A stretch of 48,664 nucleotides of DNA from Marinobacter sp. F3R08 (GTDB lineage Bacteria > Pseudomonadota > Gammaproteobacteria > Pseudomonadales > Oleiphilaceae): contig NZ_JAHKPI010000023.1 in NCBI RefSeq assembly GCF_018860425.1, forward strand, positions 1 through 48,664. Direction: 5' to 3'. The notes under the pieces were generated by a model. It searched no databases, had not been told where the DNA came from, and saw only the letters and a list, made by a program, of their open reading frames with translations. Positions 5,950 to 12,976 of the stretch are shown here, piece after piece (position 1 is the first letter of the stretch; every line of letters begins with the position of its first letter). Position numbers and translations under genes: made by a program.

Positions 5950-6463
5950 AACTACCTCACGGATCTGGTATCAGTTATGCCGAATCGGGAAGGGATGCAA
6001 AACGTAACAGGCTGGCGGGTTAGCAGAATTGTGCTATATCAGCCTTGCTGTTATCGTTATAGGGCTATTAGGGGTCTCACTTCTAAATAGCGCCCATCCT
6101 TTCAACGGCTCTGGGTTCGGGTGGGGTACGGTTGCCGCTACGCTTCCGTATCCCGCTCACTTCATCCGAACGTTTCCAAGGTTATTTCAGACCATCCGAG
6201 TGCACAATCACCACTTCCTGCACACCTCGTGCCAGTCTCGCTGGCATCATCTGAACCCTGTGACGTCCTGACGCTTCCCAATGTATTAAGTCCCGATAAA
6301 GTCCGCAAGTCACGCTTCATCAAATTGCTGGCGGTCCACCTTAAAGCCCCCTATTGGCGGGGTTCAGAATCACACCATATAACACCATATAACACTAAAT
6401 CGTCATTTTTGCGATTGCGTAAGGCTATAGATTCTTCAATTAATATTGAAAAATAAAATACCA
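5950..6463. other. Noncoding stretch between int and alpA
   Basis: No credible gene: the plus-strand frame 6121-6456 lacks a ribosome-binding site and is low-complexity-like. Visible elements are the 10-bp tandem repeat at 6372-6391 and an AT-rich palindrome TTCAATTAATATTGAA (6435-6450) just after the integrase stop, which could act as a weak terminator for int. The alpA promoter should also lie here. Confidence 0.5.
6372..6401. repeat. Iteron-like 10-bp tandem repeat
   Basis: ACACCATATA occurs twice in perfect tandem (6372-6381, 6382-6391), followed by a decayed third unit ACACTAAATC. The 10-bp period places each copy on the same face of the helix, as expected for a protein-binding array. 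It lies about 70-90 bp after the integrase stop. Confidence 0.6.
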
Positions 6464-7723
6464 TCAAAGCGTCTTTTTAGACCTGATTGGGACAATTTCC
6501 CCGCCTTTCTTCAGACTGTCCAGGTAATCGGCCCATTGCTGCATCATGGCTGTTCGTTCCTCCACTCGGGCAGATCGGTTGTACGCGGCCGCTACCTGAT
6601 TCCGCTGGCGGTGTGCCAGTTGGAGCTCGATAACTTCCGGGGGCCAGCCCATCTCATGCAGCAGGGTTGAGGCGGTCGCTCTGAATCCATGCCCGACCAT
6701 CATTTCGCTGTCATAGCCCATGCTTCTCAGGGCGGTATTGATAGTGTTTTCAGACAGGGGGCGGCCTGGCTTGATCGACTCAAAAACAAACGGCCTTTTT
6801 CCGGTCAGATGCTTCAGAGGTTTCAGGATCTCGATAGCCTGGCGGGGAAGGGGGATTTTGTGGTCTGGCACTTGGCCAGCCCGTTTCGCCTTCAGCGTTC
6901 CTTTCATCCGGTCGCCGGGAACAATCCATATACCAGCCTTAAGATCGATCTCATCCCAAACGGCCTTTCTCAGCTCCCCAGGGCGCAAGAACAGCATCGG
7001 GGCCAGCTGGAGGGCGGCACACGTTGCCGGCTGTCCTGAATAGGCCTCAATGGCTCTGAGCAGGCCGCCCAGCTCGTCAGGCTTTGTGATGGCGGCCCTG
7101 TTCTGTGCGGGTACCGCTTTCAGAAGTCCCCGCAAATCGGCGGCAGGGTCTCGGCTGGCTCTGCCTTCGGATATGGCGAAGCGGTATATCTGGCTGATTC
7201 TTTGGCGCATCCGGTGCGCGGTTTCGTGCTTGCCCTTCGTTTCGATCTTGCGCAATACCTGCAGAACAAGAGGCGGCTCAATCTCAGTTACGGGCATAGT
7301 GCCAAGGTGCGGATAGATCCACTTGGTCAGGCGGTTGCGGGTAACTTCTATGGTGCTGTCCTGAAGCTGGCCCTTCTGGAGTTTCAGCCAGTCCTCGGCA
7401 ACGGCCTTGAAGGTATTGGAAGCGGCTGAAAGGTTCTTGGCGCCCTCTGAGCGGCGATGCATTACGGGGTCTTTCTTCTGCTTGAGCAGCTTGCGGGCTG
7501 CGTCTCGTCCCTCGCGGGCGTCTTTGAGTGAGACCTCTGGATAACTGCCCAGGCTATAAGTCCTTTCCTTTCCGCCAAACCGATAACGAAACCACCAGAC
7601 TTTTGATTCGGGTTTAATAACCAGTGTCAGGCCTCCACCGTCCGCCAGCTTGCGCCTTTTCTGGCCTTCGGATTTGGCAGCCTTAACCATGCTGTCGGTC
7701 AGCTTATTGATTTCTCTCGCCAT
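6464..7723 (-). CDS. P4-type tyrosine recombinase (integrase)
   Basis: A 419-residue integrase that would catalyse site-specific recombination between the element and the tRNA-Arg gene. The N-terminal DUF4102-like arm-binding domain includes LTDSMVKAAKSEGQKRRKLADGGGLTLVI and WWFRYRFGGKERTYSLGSYPEVSLKDAR (residues about 8-75). A SAM-like core-binding part follows (about 105-205), then the catalytic domain. Visible catalytic residues are Arg about 247 (FLRPGEL), His345-x-x-Arg348 (HGFR), His about 371 (LAHRQRN) and Tyr about 381 (AAAYNR). The ATG at 7723 has AGGAGGT at 7 nt. An upstream in-frame ATG at 7783 would run through the arm sites and is rejected. It lies next to the tRNA, as usual for this family. 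Confidence 0.93.
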   Translation of the reverse strand: MAREINKLTDSMVKAAKSEGQKRRKLADGGGLTLVIKPESKVWWFRYRFGGKERTYSLGSYPEVSLKDAREGRDAARKLLKQKKDPVMHRRSEGAKNLSAASNTFKAVAEDWLKLQKGQLQDSTIEVTRNRLTKWIYPHLGTMPVTEIEPPLVLQVLRKIETKGKHETAHRMRQRISQIYRFAISEGRASRDPAADLRGLLKAVPAQNRAAITKPDELGGLLRAIEAYSGQPATCAALQLAPMLFLRPGELRKAVWDEIDLKAGIWIVPGDRMKGTLKAKRAGQVPDHKIPLPRQAIEILKPLKHLTGKRPFVFESIKPGRPLSENTINTALRSMGYDSEMMVGHGFRATASTLLHEMGWPPEVIELQLAHRQRNQVAAAYNRSARVEERTAMMQQWADYLDSLKKGGEIVPIRSKKTL

Positions 7724-7741
7724 ACGCGCCACCTCCACTGA

Positions 7742-7806
7742 TTTGCGGGTACCGGCTGGCCAGTATTTGGCCAGTACCCTCAAGAGTACCCGTAAAGTGT
7801 GGGTAC
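7742..7806. repeat. Integrase-proximal arm-type sites and TGGCCAGTA repeats
   Basis: Motif copies of the GTACCCGCAAA family: TTTGCGGGTAC at 7742-7752 (inverted), GTACCCTCAAGA at 7774-7785 and GTACCCGTAAAG at 7786-7797 (a 12-bp tandem), and an inverted GTACCCACAC at 7797-7806. Two TGGCCAGTA copies (7757-7765, 7768-7776) are spaced 11 bp apart and may bind AlpA. They lie between the integrase start and the tRNA att site and match the array at the other end (1472-1495). Confidence 0.7.
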
Positions 7807-7909
7807 TTCCACACTTGTCCTTATGTGTCCAAGGTGTGCTAGTATTGTTCGTGAAGTCTTGCGGCGCGGGGCTTTCGGAGAGGTTTGTGGATGCGGGTGG
7901 ATGCTGTCT

Positions 7910-7926
7910 TGGTACCCCCGGCAGGA
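7910..7926. repeat. tRNA-proximal attachment site (17-bp direct repeat copy 2)
   Basis: TGGTACCCCCGGCAGGA covers the CCA end, the 3' acceptor strand and the start of the T arm of the tRNA-Arg. It is identical to 1395-1411. Integration leaves the tRNA intact. Confidence 0.9.
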
Positions 7927-7986
7927 CTCGAACCTGCTACCTTCCCCTTAGGAGGGGGACGCTCTATCCAGATGAGCTACGGAGGC
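7910..7986 (-). tRNA. tRNA-Arg (anticodon CCU)
   Basis: The minus strand folds as a full cloverleaf: acceptor GCCTCCG pairs with CGGGGGT, D arm GCTC...GAGC, and anticodon stem TCCCC/GGGGA with loop CTCCTAA, giving anticodon CCT. The variable loop is AGGTA, the T arm GCAGGTTCGAGTCCTGC, and the discriminator A is followed by an encoded CCA. Length is 77 nt. It reads the rare AGG arginine codon and is the integration target of the adjacent island. Confidence 0.97.
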
Positions 7987-8006
7987 ATTATGGCGAGAAG
8001 GGCGCT

Positions 8007-8035
8007 ATGATAGCGGGCTAAGTCTTCAGGCTCAA
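8007..8035 (-). promoter_or_regulatory. Likely promoter of tRNA-Arg
   Basis: On the minus strand TTGAGC (8030-8035) and TATCAT (8007-8012) are separated by 17 bp. The inferred start near 8000 would give a short leader before the tRNA 5' end at 7986. The -10 is 5/6 and the -35 is 4/6 of consensus. Confidence 0.5.
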
Positions 8036-8073
8036 GGTACGACCCGGTTTCGGTGGTCTTCTCGGAGTGTGTT

Positions 8074-8781
8074 TTGCCAGATTCTTTCTCGATAAGCGTG
8101 ATTGTTCCTGTCTGGATGGAGGCGGCCGGAGTTGTCGACACCCTGCAGGCGCTCGAACCCGTTCGGGCCCGCGGCCATGAAGTCATCGTGGTGGATGCCG
8201 GCAGCAATGATCGGACGGTTGAGCTCGCGCGGCCGCTTTGCGACCGGGTTGTTGTGTCACAGAGGGGCCGGGCGGTTCAGATGAATGCCGGTGCGGCGAT
8301 GGCAAAGGGTGATCTCCTGCTGTTTCTGCACGCCGATACCCGCCTGCCCGAACATGCCCTGGACCACCTTGCAGCTTTCATGGATTCGACCCGGGCGTGG
8401 GGGCGATTTGATGTGCGGCTGAGTGGAGAGCGACTGCTGTTCCGGATCATCGCCTGGTTCATGAATCAGCGCTCCCGTCTGACGGGTATCTGCACCGGCG
8501 ACCAGGCAATGTTCGTTCGTCGGGATACGTTCGAGGCGTTGGGCGGGTTTCATCCCATGCCACTGATGGAAGACGTCGAATTGTCACGCCGGCTTTGCCT
8601 GGTATCCCGTCCGTTTTGCATAAAAATGCCTGTGGTGACAGACAGTCGTCGCTGGCAAAAGCACGGCACCTGGAGAACAATTTTTCTGATGTGGCAGCTG
8701 CGCTGGCGATACTGGCGTGGTGAATCGCCGGAATCTCTGGCCCAACTCTACCGATCGGATGTTCGTCATGCCCCAAAATAG
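8074..8781 (+). CDS. Family-2 glycosyltransferase, arsenosugar-associated type (TIGR04283-like)
   Basis: A 235-residue GT-A fold protein. The N-terminal nucleotide-sugar part is SISVIVPVW, then HEVIVVDAGSNDRTVELAR, and LLFLHADTRLP carries the DxD-like HADT motif (residues about 85-90). A later GICTGDQAMFVRRDTFEALGGFHPMPLMEDVELSRRL is the acceptor-side ED motif region. With the next gene it forms the pair known as transferases 2 and 1 of the rSAM/selenodomain (arsenosugar biosynthesis) systems. The TTG at 8074 has GGAG at 6 nt. GTG 8053 is an alternative start. It overlaps the next gene by 14 bp. The radical-SAM partner is not in the window. Confidence 0.8.
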   Translation: MPDSFSISVIVPVWMEAAGVVDTLQALEPVRARGHEVIVVDAGSNDRTVELARPLCDRVVVSQRGRAVQMNAGAAMAKGDLLLFLHADTRLPEHALDHLAAFMDSTRAWGRFDVRLSGERLLFRIIAWFMNQRSRLTGICTGDQAMFVRRDTFEALGGFHPMPLMEDVELSRRLCLVSRPFCIKMPVVTDSRRWQKHGTWRTIFLMWQLRWRYWRGESPESLAQLYRSDVRHAPK

Positions 8782-9400
8782 CCTTCCCTCCGCGGTCTTC
8801 CTGCAGTTTGCCAAATGGCCGGAGGCTGGCCGGGTCAAAACCCGCTTGATGCCTGAACTGGGGCCCGCGGGCGCTCTTGACGCTCATATCAGACTCACCC
8901 TGGCAGTTCTGGATAATCTGTGTGCTACCGGTTACCCGGTGGAATTCTGGTGGGATCGACCGGCTGATGACCGGCCAGGGGAAGCCGCATCCATTATCGA
9001 AGAACTTGAAGGTGCCGGGCTCGATCAGAAAGTCCAGGAGGGCAATTCGCTTGGCGAACGAATGCATCGTTCGCTCGAACAGTCTCTTCGTCATTTTGAC
9101 CGGGCGCTGGTGGTTGGCAGTGACTGTCCGTCAGTGGATCCGGACTACGCCCGTAAAGCGGTTGCCTGTCTGGATAAGCATGACGTCGTGCTGGGCCCGT
9201 CTGATGACGGTGGCTACGTTCTTATCGGTGCGTCAAGAGTGGTTGAGGGTATGCTCGATGATATCGCCTGGGGCACGCCGGCTGTTCTTGCTCAAACCTG
9301 TGAACGACTTGAGGCCGCGGGGCTCAGCTATTATTTGCTTGAACCCCGGTGGGATGTGGACGAGCCCGAGGACTGGGCTCGCTTTTTACGGACCTGTTGA
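8768..9400 (+). CDS. DUF2064 glycosyltransferase-like protein, arsenosugar-associated type (TIGR04282-like)
   Basis: A 210-residue CofC/nucleotidyltransferase-like protein. Visible motifs are FAKWPEAGRVKTRLMPELGP near residue 12-30 (the family's 'K-P-PG-VKTRL' loop), VVGSDCPSVDPDYA near 115 and LGPSDDGGYVLIGA near 145. The start ATG 8768 overlaps the glycosyltransferase gene by 14 bp, so the two are translationally linked. Family members accompany arsenosugar-type pathways, and some act as guanylyltransferase-like enzymes. The actual substrate is not known from sequence. It ends 5 bp before the convergent protease gene. Confidence 0.8.
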   Translation: MPQNSLPSAVFLQFAKWPEAGRVKTRLMPELGPAGALDAHIRLTLAVLDNLCATGYPVEFWWDRPADDRPGEAASIIEELEGAGLDQKVQEGNSLGERMHRSLEQSLRHFDRALVVGSDCPSVDPDYARKAVACLDKHDVVLGPSDDGGYVLIGASRVVEGMLDDIAWGTPAVLAQTCERLEAAGLSYYLLEPRWDVDEPEDWARFLRTC

Positions 9401-9405
9401 GCCCC

Positions 9406-12228
9406 TCAGCTGGCGGGCACTGGCGGTAGTTCGGTCAGCTTACCCAGCGCCTGGATCGCCTTCCGTTCACCGTCGCCGGTAACGACCTGAAGAGTCCGGT
9501 GCCGCTCGAGAACTGCTTTTCTGAATGTGTCCAGAAGTTCCTGCTGGCTGACCCGATCTACCGCATTGGCCAGTTGCTGCGGCGAATCGAAGCTGTCCAT
9601 GCCGCGGTCAATCTCTCGCCAGTAGCGGCTGGAAATCTCTCCGAGCTGCCGGTCTTTCTCCAGAAGTTTGCTGATGACGGCCTGCTTTTCGCGGTCCAGG
9701 CGCTCTGGTGTCAGTGCGGCCAGCGTTGCTTCAAAGCTGCCTGAGAACTCCTGTACCGCCTGGTCGATCTCTGCTCTGGAGGCCGACGGAGACTGAACGA
9801 TAAAGCCCAGCGCTGGCGTCTCCAGCATTTCAAAGGGTGTTGCGTAAACGATATAGCCCAGCTGGCGATTGGTACGGATCTCTTCATAGAAAGGGCTGCT
9901 GATGATCTGGGCCAGCAGGCGGAACCGGGCCCGTTCTTCAAAGCTGGTGTTCTCACCCTGCATGTAAAGCGTGTAGGCGGTGTCAGGGTGATCTACCTCA
10001 ATGGACACCCGGGTTTCTTCATCCGGCAGTTGGCGCACCTTGCTGCGTTCTACCCGGGTTATTTCACTGTCACCGAGGACGATGGCGTCGATCTGCCTTG
10101 CCAGGTTCAGTGCTGAAGCTTCCGTGAGGTTGCCATGAGCGAGCATAACCGGGTCAACCTCGGAGAGCAGGGCCTGTGAGAATGAAACCAGTTCGTCGAA
10201 GGTGATGTCCCGGGCGGCTCTGAGTGTGTCGTCGGTGGGCCAGGCGCCCTGGATGAGGGCGGTCTGAACGAAGTCGGAAGTCTGGGCCACCGGACGATCC
10301 TTGGCCTTGTTCTGAAGGCTGTCGATCAGCTTTTGCCGGGCAATCTCGAATCGCTGCTCGGTCAGTTCCGGTGAGGCCAGCTGGAGCAGGATTCTGTTCA
10401 TCAGTGTGTGAAGTTTGTCATTGTAGCCGCCTACACGGACGGTAATGCCCCGCAGGTGCGGATAAACGCTGTAGTCCAGCCCGGCCAGACTGGCGGAGTA
10501 GGCCCAGGCGTTGAGATTGGTGTTAATGGCATCGACCAGGAGTCGGGTGAGGACATGACTGCGGGCAGAGACACGGGCTGCCGGCGTTCGAAGGCTGACA
10601 AAGACGTTGGCTTTGGGCGTATCGAACCTGGTATCCCGGGCAAACCAGACATCCATTCCGTTAAGACTGCCCATCAGTGCCGGCTTTTCCATCGTCGCGC
10701 CACTGACCATTGACAGATTTTCCGGAACGAAGGGGTTTTCAGCGGGCAGGCGCAGTTGTGCTGAAAGCTGGGGCAGGCGCTGGGAAGCAAGCGCCTTTGG
10801 ATCGAGAGCCTCCCGGGCCCAGGCGGTTTCATACCAAGGGGTCTGGTTCGGATTCTCCAGACCGGGTTCCGGTGCCAGCACGAAGACAAGCAGATTCTCC
10901 GGCGTCAGCTTGTCCAGGATGTCGCGATACTGCTCTGGTGCAAAGCGTTCAACCAGCCAGGGTGCGCGCAGCAGGTCTTCGGGAGGGTAGTCCTTGAGGG
11001 AGCGTGAAAGGCGCATGGCCTCGTGCAAAGGATTACCTTGTTCGCGGAATCGAAAATCAATGCGTGCCAGGTTCTGCATTTCCAGGAAACGCTGTTCTTT
11101 GATGCCTGCCTGGCGAACCTTTTCGATGTAGTCAAACACCAGAGGCAGAATATCCTCGTGGCGTGAGAGTCCTTCTGGTGTCAGTGCGATGCTGATTTCC
11201 AGAGTGGCATTTTCACCGGTGTCCATTCCCAGACCAGCGGACAGGCTTTCGGCGAGACCTGCCCGTTTAAGCACATCGAACAGGCTGCCGGGGCCTTCAT
11301 GACCGAGCAGGTTAGCCACATAGCTGGCGGGCTTGGTACGGTAGTTATCCTGCTGTGAAGGGATAGGGAAGGTAAGCGTCAGGCTTCGAACATCCTTGAG
11401 GGCTTCCACCGTGACCTTGGCGGGCAGATCATCCGGGCGGTACAGATTCGCCGCGTGACGCTTGATCTGAAAGTTGCGATTTTCGATGGTATCGAATCGG
11501 CTTCGCACCATGGATTCCAGTTCGTCCAGGGTTTGCGGCCCGTACACGGCCAGGCTCATGATATTTGCAGAGTAATGTTGTTTCCAGAACTCTATCAGGT
11601 CTGGCCTGAGCGGGTTTTCTTCTGTGTTCTCCAGGGTTGTAAGGTTGCCCACGGCAAACTGGCTGAAGGCGTGGGCCGGATTGCTGATTGCCTTTTTCAC
11701 AGAATAGAACCGGCGCCCGTCTTCCTTCTGCTTGGCACTGAACTCCGAATGCACCGCGTTGCGTTCACGGTCCACGAGTTCGGCAGTAAACAGAGGGGCA
11801 GAGAATTGCTGGGCAAACCGGTCAAGTGCGGGTTCCAGAAACCTGGCCTGCACATCGAAGAAGTAGTTGGTGTCCTGAAATGCAGTGAACGCATTGTGTT
11901 GGCCACCATGACTCTTGATGAACTGCTGATATTCGCCTGCTTCCGGGTATTTCTCGGTCCCAAGAAACAGCATGTGTTCCAGGAAGTGGGCGAGCCCCTC
12001 CCGCTCCACCGGATCATCTCCGCTGCCAACAGCTACGTTCATCGAGGCTGCCGCCTTGTCCGCATCCTGATCAGAAACCAGAATGACCTTCAGGCCGTTG
12101 TTCAGTTCGATAAACCGGTATTGATTGTCGTCATTCGGGCTCTTCTCCGGAATCTGGGCGGCAAAAGCAAAGGTGCTGAACAATACAAGTGTAAGCAGGG
12201 AAAGCAGGCGTGGTATCGGGTTCTGCAT
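9406..12228 (-). CDS. Periplasmic insulinase-family (M16) zinc protease
   Basis: A 940-residue pitrilysin/insulinase-type protease with a Sec signal peptide (MQNPIPRLLSLLTLVLFSTFAFAA). The inverted zinc motif HxxEH is visible as HFLEH in GLAHFLEHMLFLGTEKYPEAGEYQQF about 65 residues after the start, and the downstream Glu ligand lies in the ERNAVHSEF region. Four M16 repeats are expected at this length, and the later ones lack the motif, as normal. Likely role: degradation of short peptides in the periplasm. ATG 12228 has AGGAAG at 6 nt. ATG 12258 is an alternative. It faces the glycosyltransferase pair and lies just after a small minus-strand gene. Confidence 0.88.
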   Translation of the reverse strand: MQNPIPRLLSLLTLVLFSTFAFAAQIPEKSPNDDNQYRFIELNNGLKVILVSDQDADKAAASMNVAVGSGDDPVEREGLAHFLEHMLFLGTEKYPEAGEYQQFIKSHGGQHNAFTAFQDTNYFFDVQARFLEPALDRFAQQFSAPLFTAELVDRERNAVHSEFSAKQKEDGRRFYSVKKAISNPAHAFSQFAVGNLTTLENTEENPLRPDLIEFWKQHYSANIMSLAVYGPQTLDELESMVRSRFDTIENRNFQIKRHAANLYRPDDLPAKVTVEALKDVRSLTLTFPIPSQQDNYRTKPASYVANLLGHEGPGSLFDVLKRAGLAESLSAGLGMDTGENATLEISIALTPEGLSRHEDILPLVFDYIEKVRQAGIKEQRFLEMQNLARIDFRFREQGNPLHEAMRLSRSLKDYPPEDLLRAPWLVERFAPEQYRDILDKLTPENLLVFVLAPEPGLENPNQTPWYETAWAREALDPKALASQRLPQLSAQLRLPAENPFVPENLSMVSGATMEKPALMGSLNGMDVWFARDTRFDTPKANVFVSLRTPAARVSARSHVLTRLLVDAINTNLNAWAYSASLAGLDYSVYPHLRGITVRVGGYNDKLHTLMNRILLQLASPELTEQRFEIARQKLIDSLQNKAKDRPVAQTSDFVQTALIQGAWPTDDTLRAARDITFDELVSFSQALLSEVDPVMLAHGNLTEASALNLARQIDAIVLGDSEITRVERSKVRQLPDEETRVSIEVDHPDTAYTLYMQGENTSFEERARFRLLAQIISSPFYEEIRTNRQLGYIVYATPFEMLETPALGFIVQSPSASRAEIDQAVQEFSGSFEATLAALTPERLDREKQAVISKLLEKDRQLGEISSRYWREIDRGMDSFDSPQQLANAVDRVSQQELLDTFRKAVLERHRTLQVVTGDGERKAIQALGKLTELPPVPAS

Positions 12229-12292
12229 GACGTTCTTCCTGGCGGTACGTGTGTTCATGGACTCTCTGTAATCCGGAAAAGAGGGTTTTGAC

Positions 12293-12592
12293 TCAGTGGA
12301 TTGGCGCGTTGCGTGTACTTTCTGGCTGCTGGTCCAAGGTTTTACGAGCCAGATCAGCGGCTTTCTCACTATCCAGTTGTCCAGAGGCAATGCGTTCCAG
12401 AACGGTGGCCATGATAGCAACAGATTGGCGATAGTCCGCGAACTCGGCCTGGAAAGCCTGATCAATGGCCTCGTAAACCGCCTGAATCTTCTGTTCCCGC
12501 GACCCGGCATTCTCGGCAGTATCATTGATGGCTTTCAGGCAGGCTCGGGCGATGGAAATGTAGCGTTCTGCGTTGGGATTGTCTTTTTGCAT
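12293..12592 (-). CDS. Small helical protein of unknown function
   Basis: A 99-residue soluble, mostly helical product (MQKDNPNAERYISIARACLKAIND, ending DQQPESTRNAPIH). No family is recognised. The ATG at 12592 is preferred over the upstream in-frame codon at 12640 because the sequence becomes ordinary only from there. The ribosome-binding site (CGGAAT) is weak. It lies 64 bp upstream of the M16 protease on the same strand and may share its transcript. Confidence 0.5.
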   Translation of the reverse strand: MQKDNPNAERYISIARACLKAINDTAENAGSREQKIQAVYEAIDQAFQAEFADYRQSVAIMATVLERIASGQLDSEKAADLARKTLDQQPESTRNAPIH

Positions 12593-12976
12593 AGTCGGGA
12601 TTCCGGAGGTCGGTTTTCCTGTGAAAAGTAGAGATGCCAAAAGGCACGATTAGTTCCCGATTATGTCATTGCTGACAACCGCTTTCATTGCTTTGTGGTA
12701 ATGCGGGAATTGGGCAGGCACGAGGCAATTCCTGTGCTAGTCTCAAAAGCATTGTGTCGGCGAAGCGGGCAAGCGTGTTAAGTCCGTGGGATCGCATGTT
12801 TAGAGTAATAGCTCTATATAAAACAAAAGCTTAGAGAGTGAAAGCTCTAAAAAAGTTCGATACATGAAGGTTGCAATTAAGTACAATGCCGGCGTTTCCG
12901 AAAAATCTAAGACTTTAGTCGTATAGATGCCGACATGGATAGACAACAACAGAGCAACAAGCAGGGTGGAAGATCG
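12593..12976. other. Intergenic control region of the fatty acyl-CoA reductase
   Basis: 384 bp with no gene, between two divergent transcripts. It contains the two AGAGTRAWAGCTCT elements at 12802-12848 and a GACTTTAGTC inverted repeat near 12911-12920. I could not assign a promoter with confidence. The unusually AT-rich 12800-12900 part is the likely promoter zone. Confidence 0.5.
12802..12848. promoter_or_regulatory. Two matched 14-bp palindromic sites upstream of the acyl-CoA reductase
   Basis: AGAGTAATAGCTCT (12802-12815) and AGAGTGAAAGCTCT (12835-12848) agree at 12 of 14 positions. Both have AGAG/CTCT inverted arms around a 6-bp centre. Their starts are 33 bp apart, about three helical turns, so two repressor or activator dimers could sit on one DNA face. 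An AT-rich stretch (TATATAAAACA) lies between them. They are 130-175 bp before the start codon. Confidence 0.5.

Larger units (their letters stand above)
1395..7926. mobile_element. tRNA-Arg-integrated satellite-like genomic island (about 6.5 kb)
   Basis: The element is bounded by a 17-bp perfect direct repeat (1395-1411 and 7910-7926). The right copy is the 3' end of a tRNA-Arg(CCU) gene. The tyrosine integrase gene lies next to the tRNA, and an AlpA-like regulator plus a four-gene overlapping operon follow it in the same direction. The cargo end (1412-4400) is visibly AT-richer and gene-poor, and carries small secreted or membrane proteins. No capsid, portal, terminase, conjugation or recognisable replication-initiator gene is present. 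The layout (int, alpA, small phage-type genes, cargo) fits a P4-like or inducible-island satellite, possibly reduced. Whether it is still mobile is unknown. Confidence 0.85.

Noticed and set aside
6121..6456. Plus-strand open frame of 111 codons between int and alpA
   Set aside because: No ribosome-binding site, atypical composition and overlap with repeats; it is probably open by chance.
12229..12525. Upstream extension of the M16 protease frame
   Set aside because: It would overlap the small gene at 12293-12592 and places about 100 unrelated residues before a clear signal peptide.
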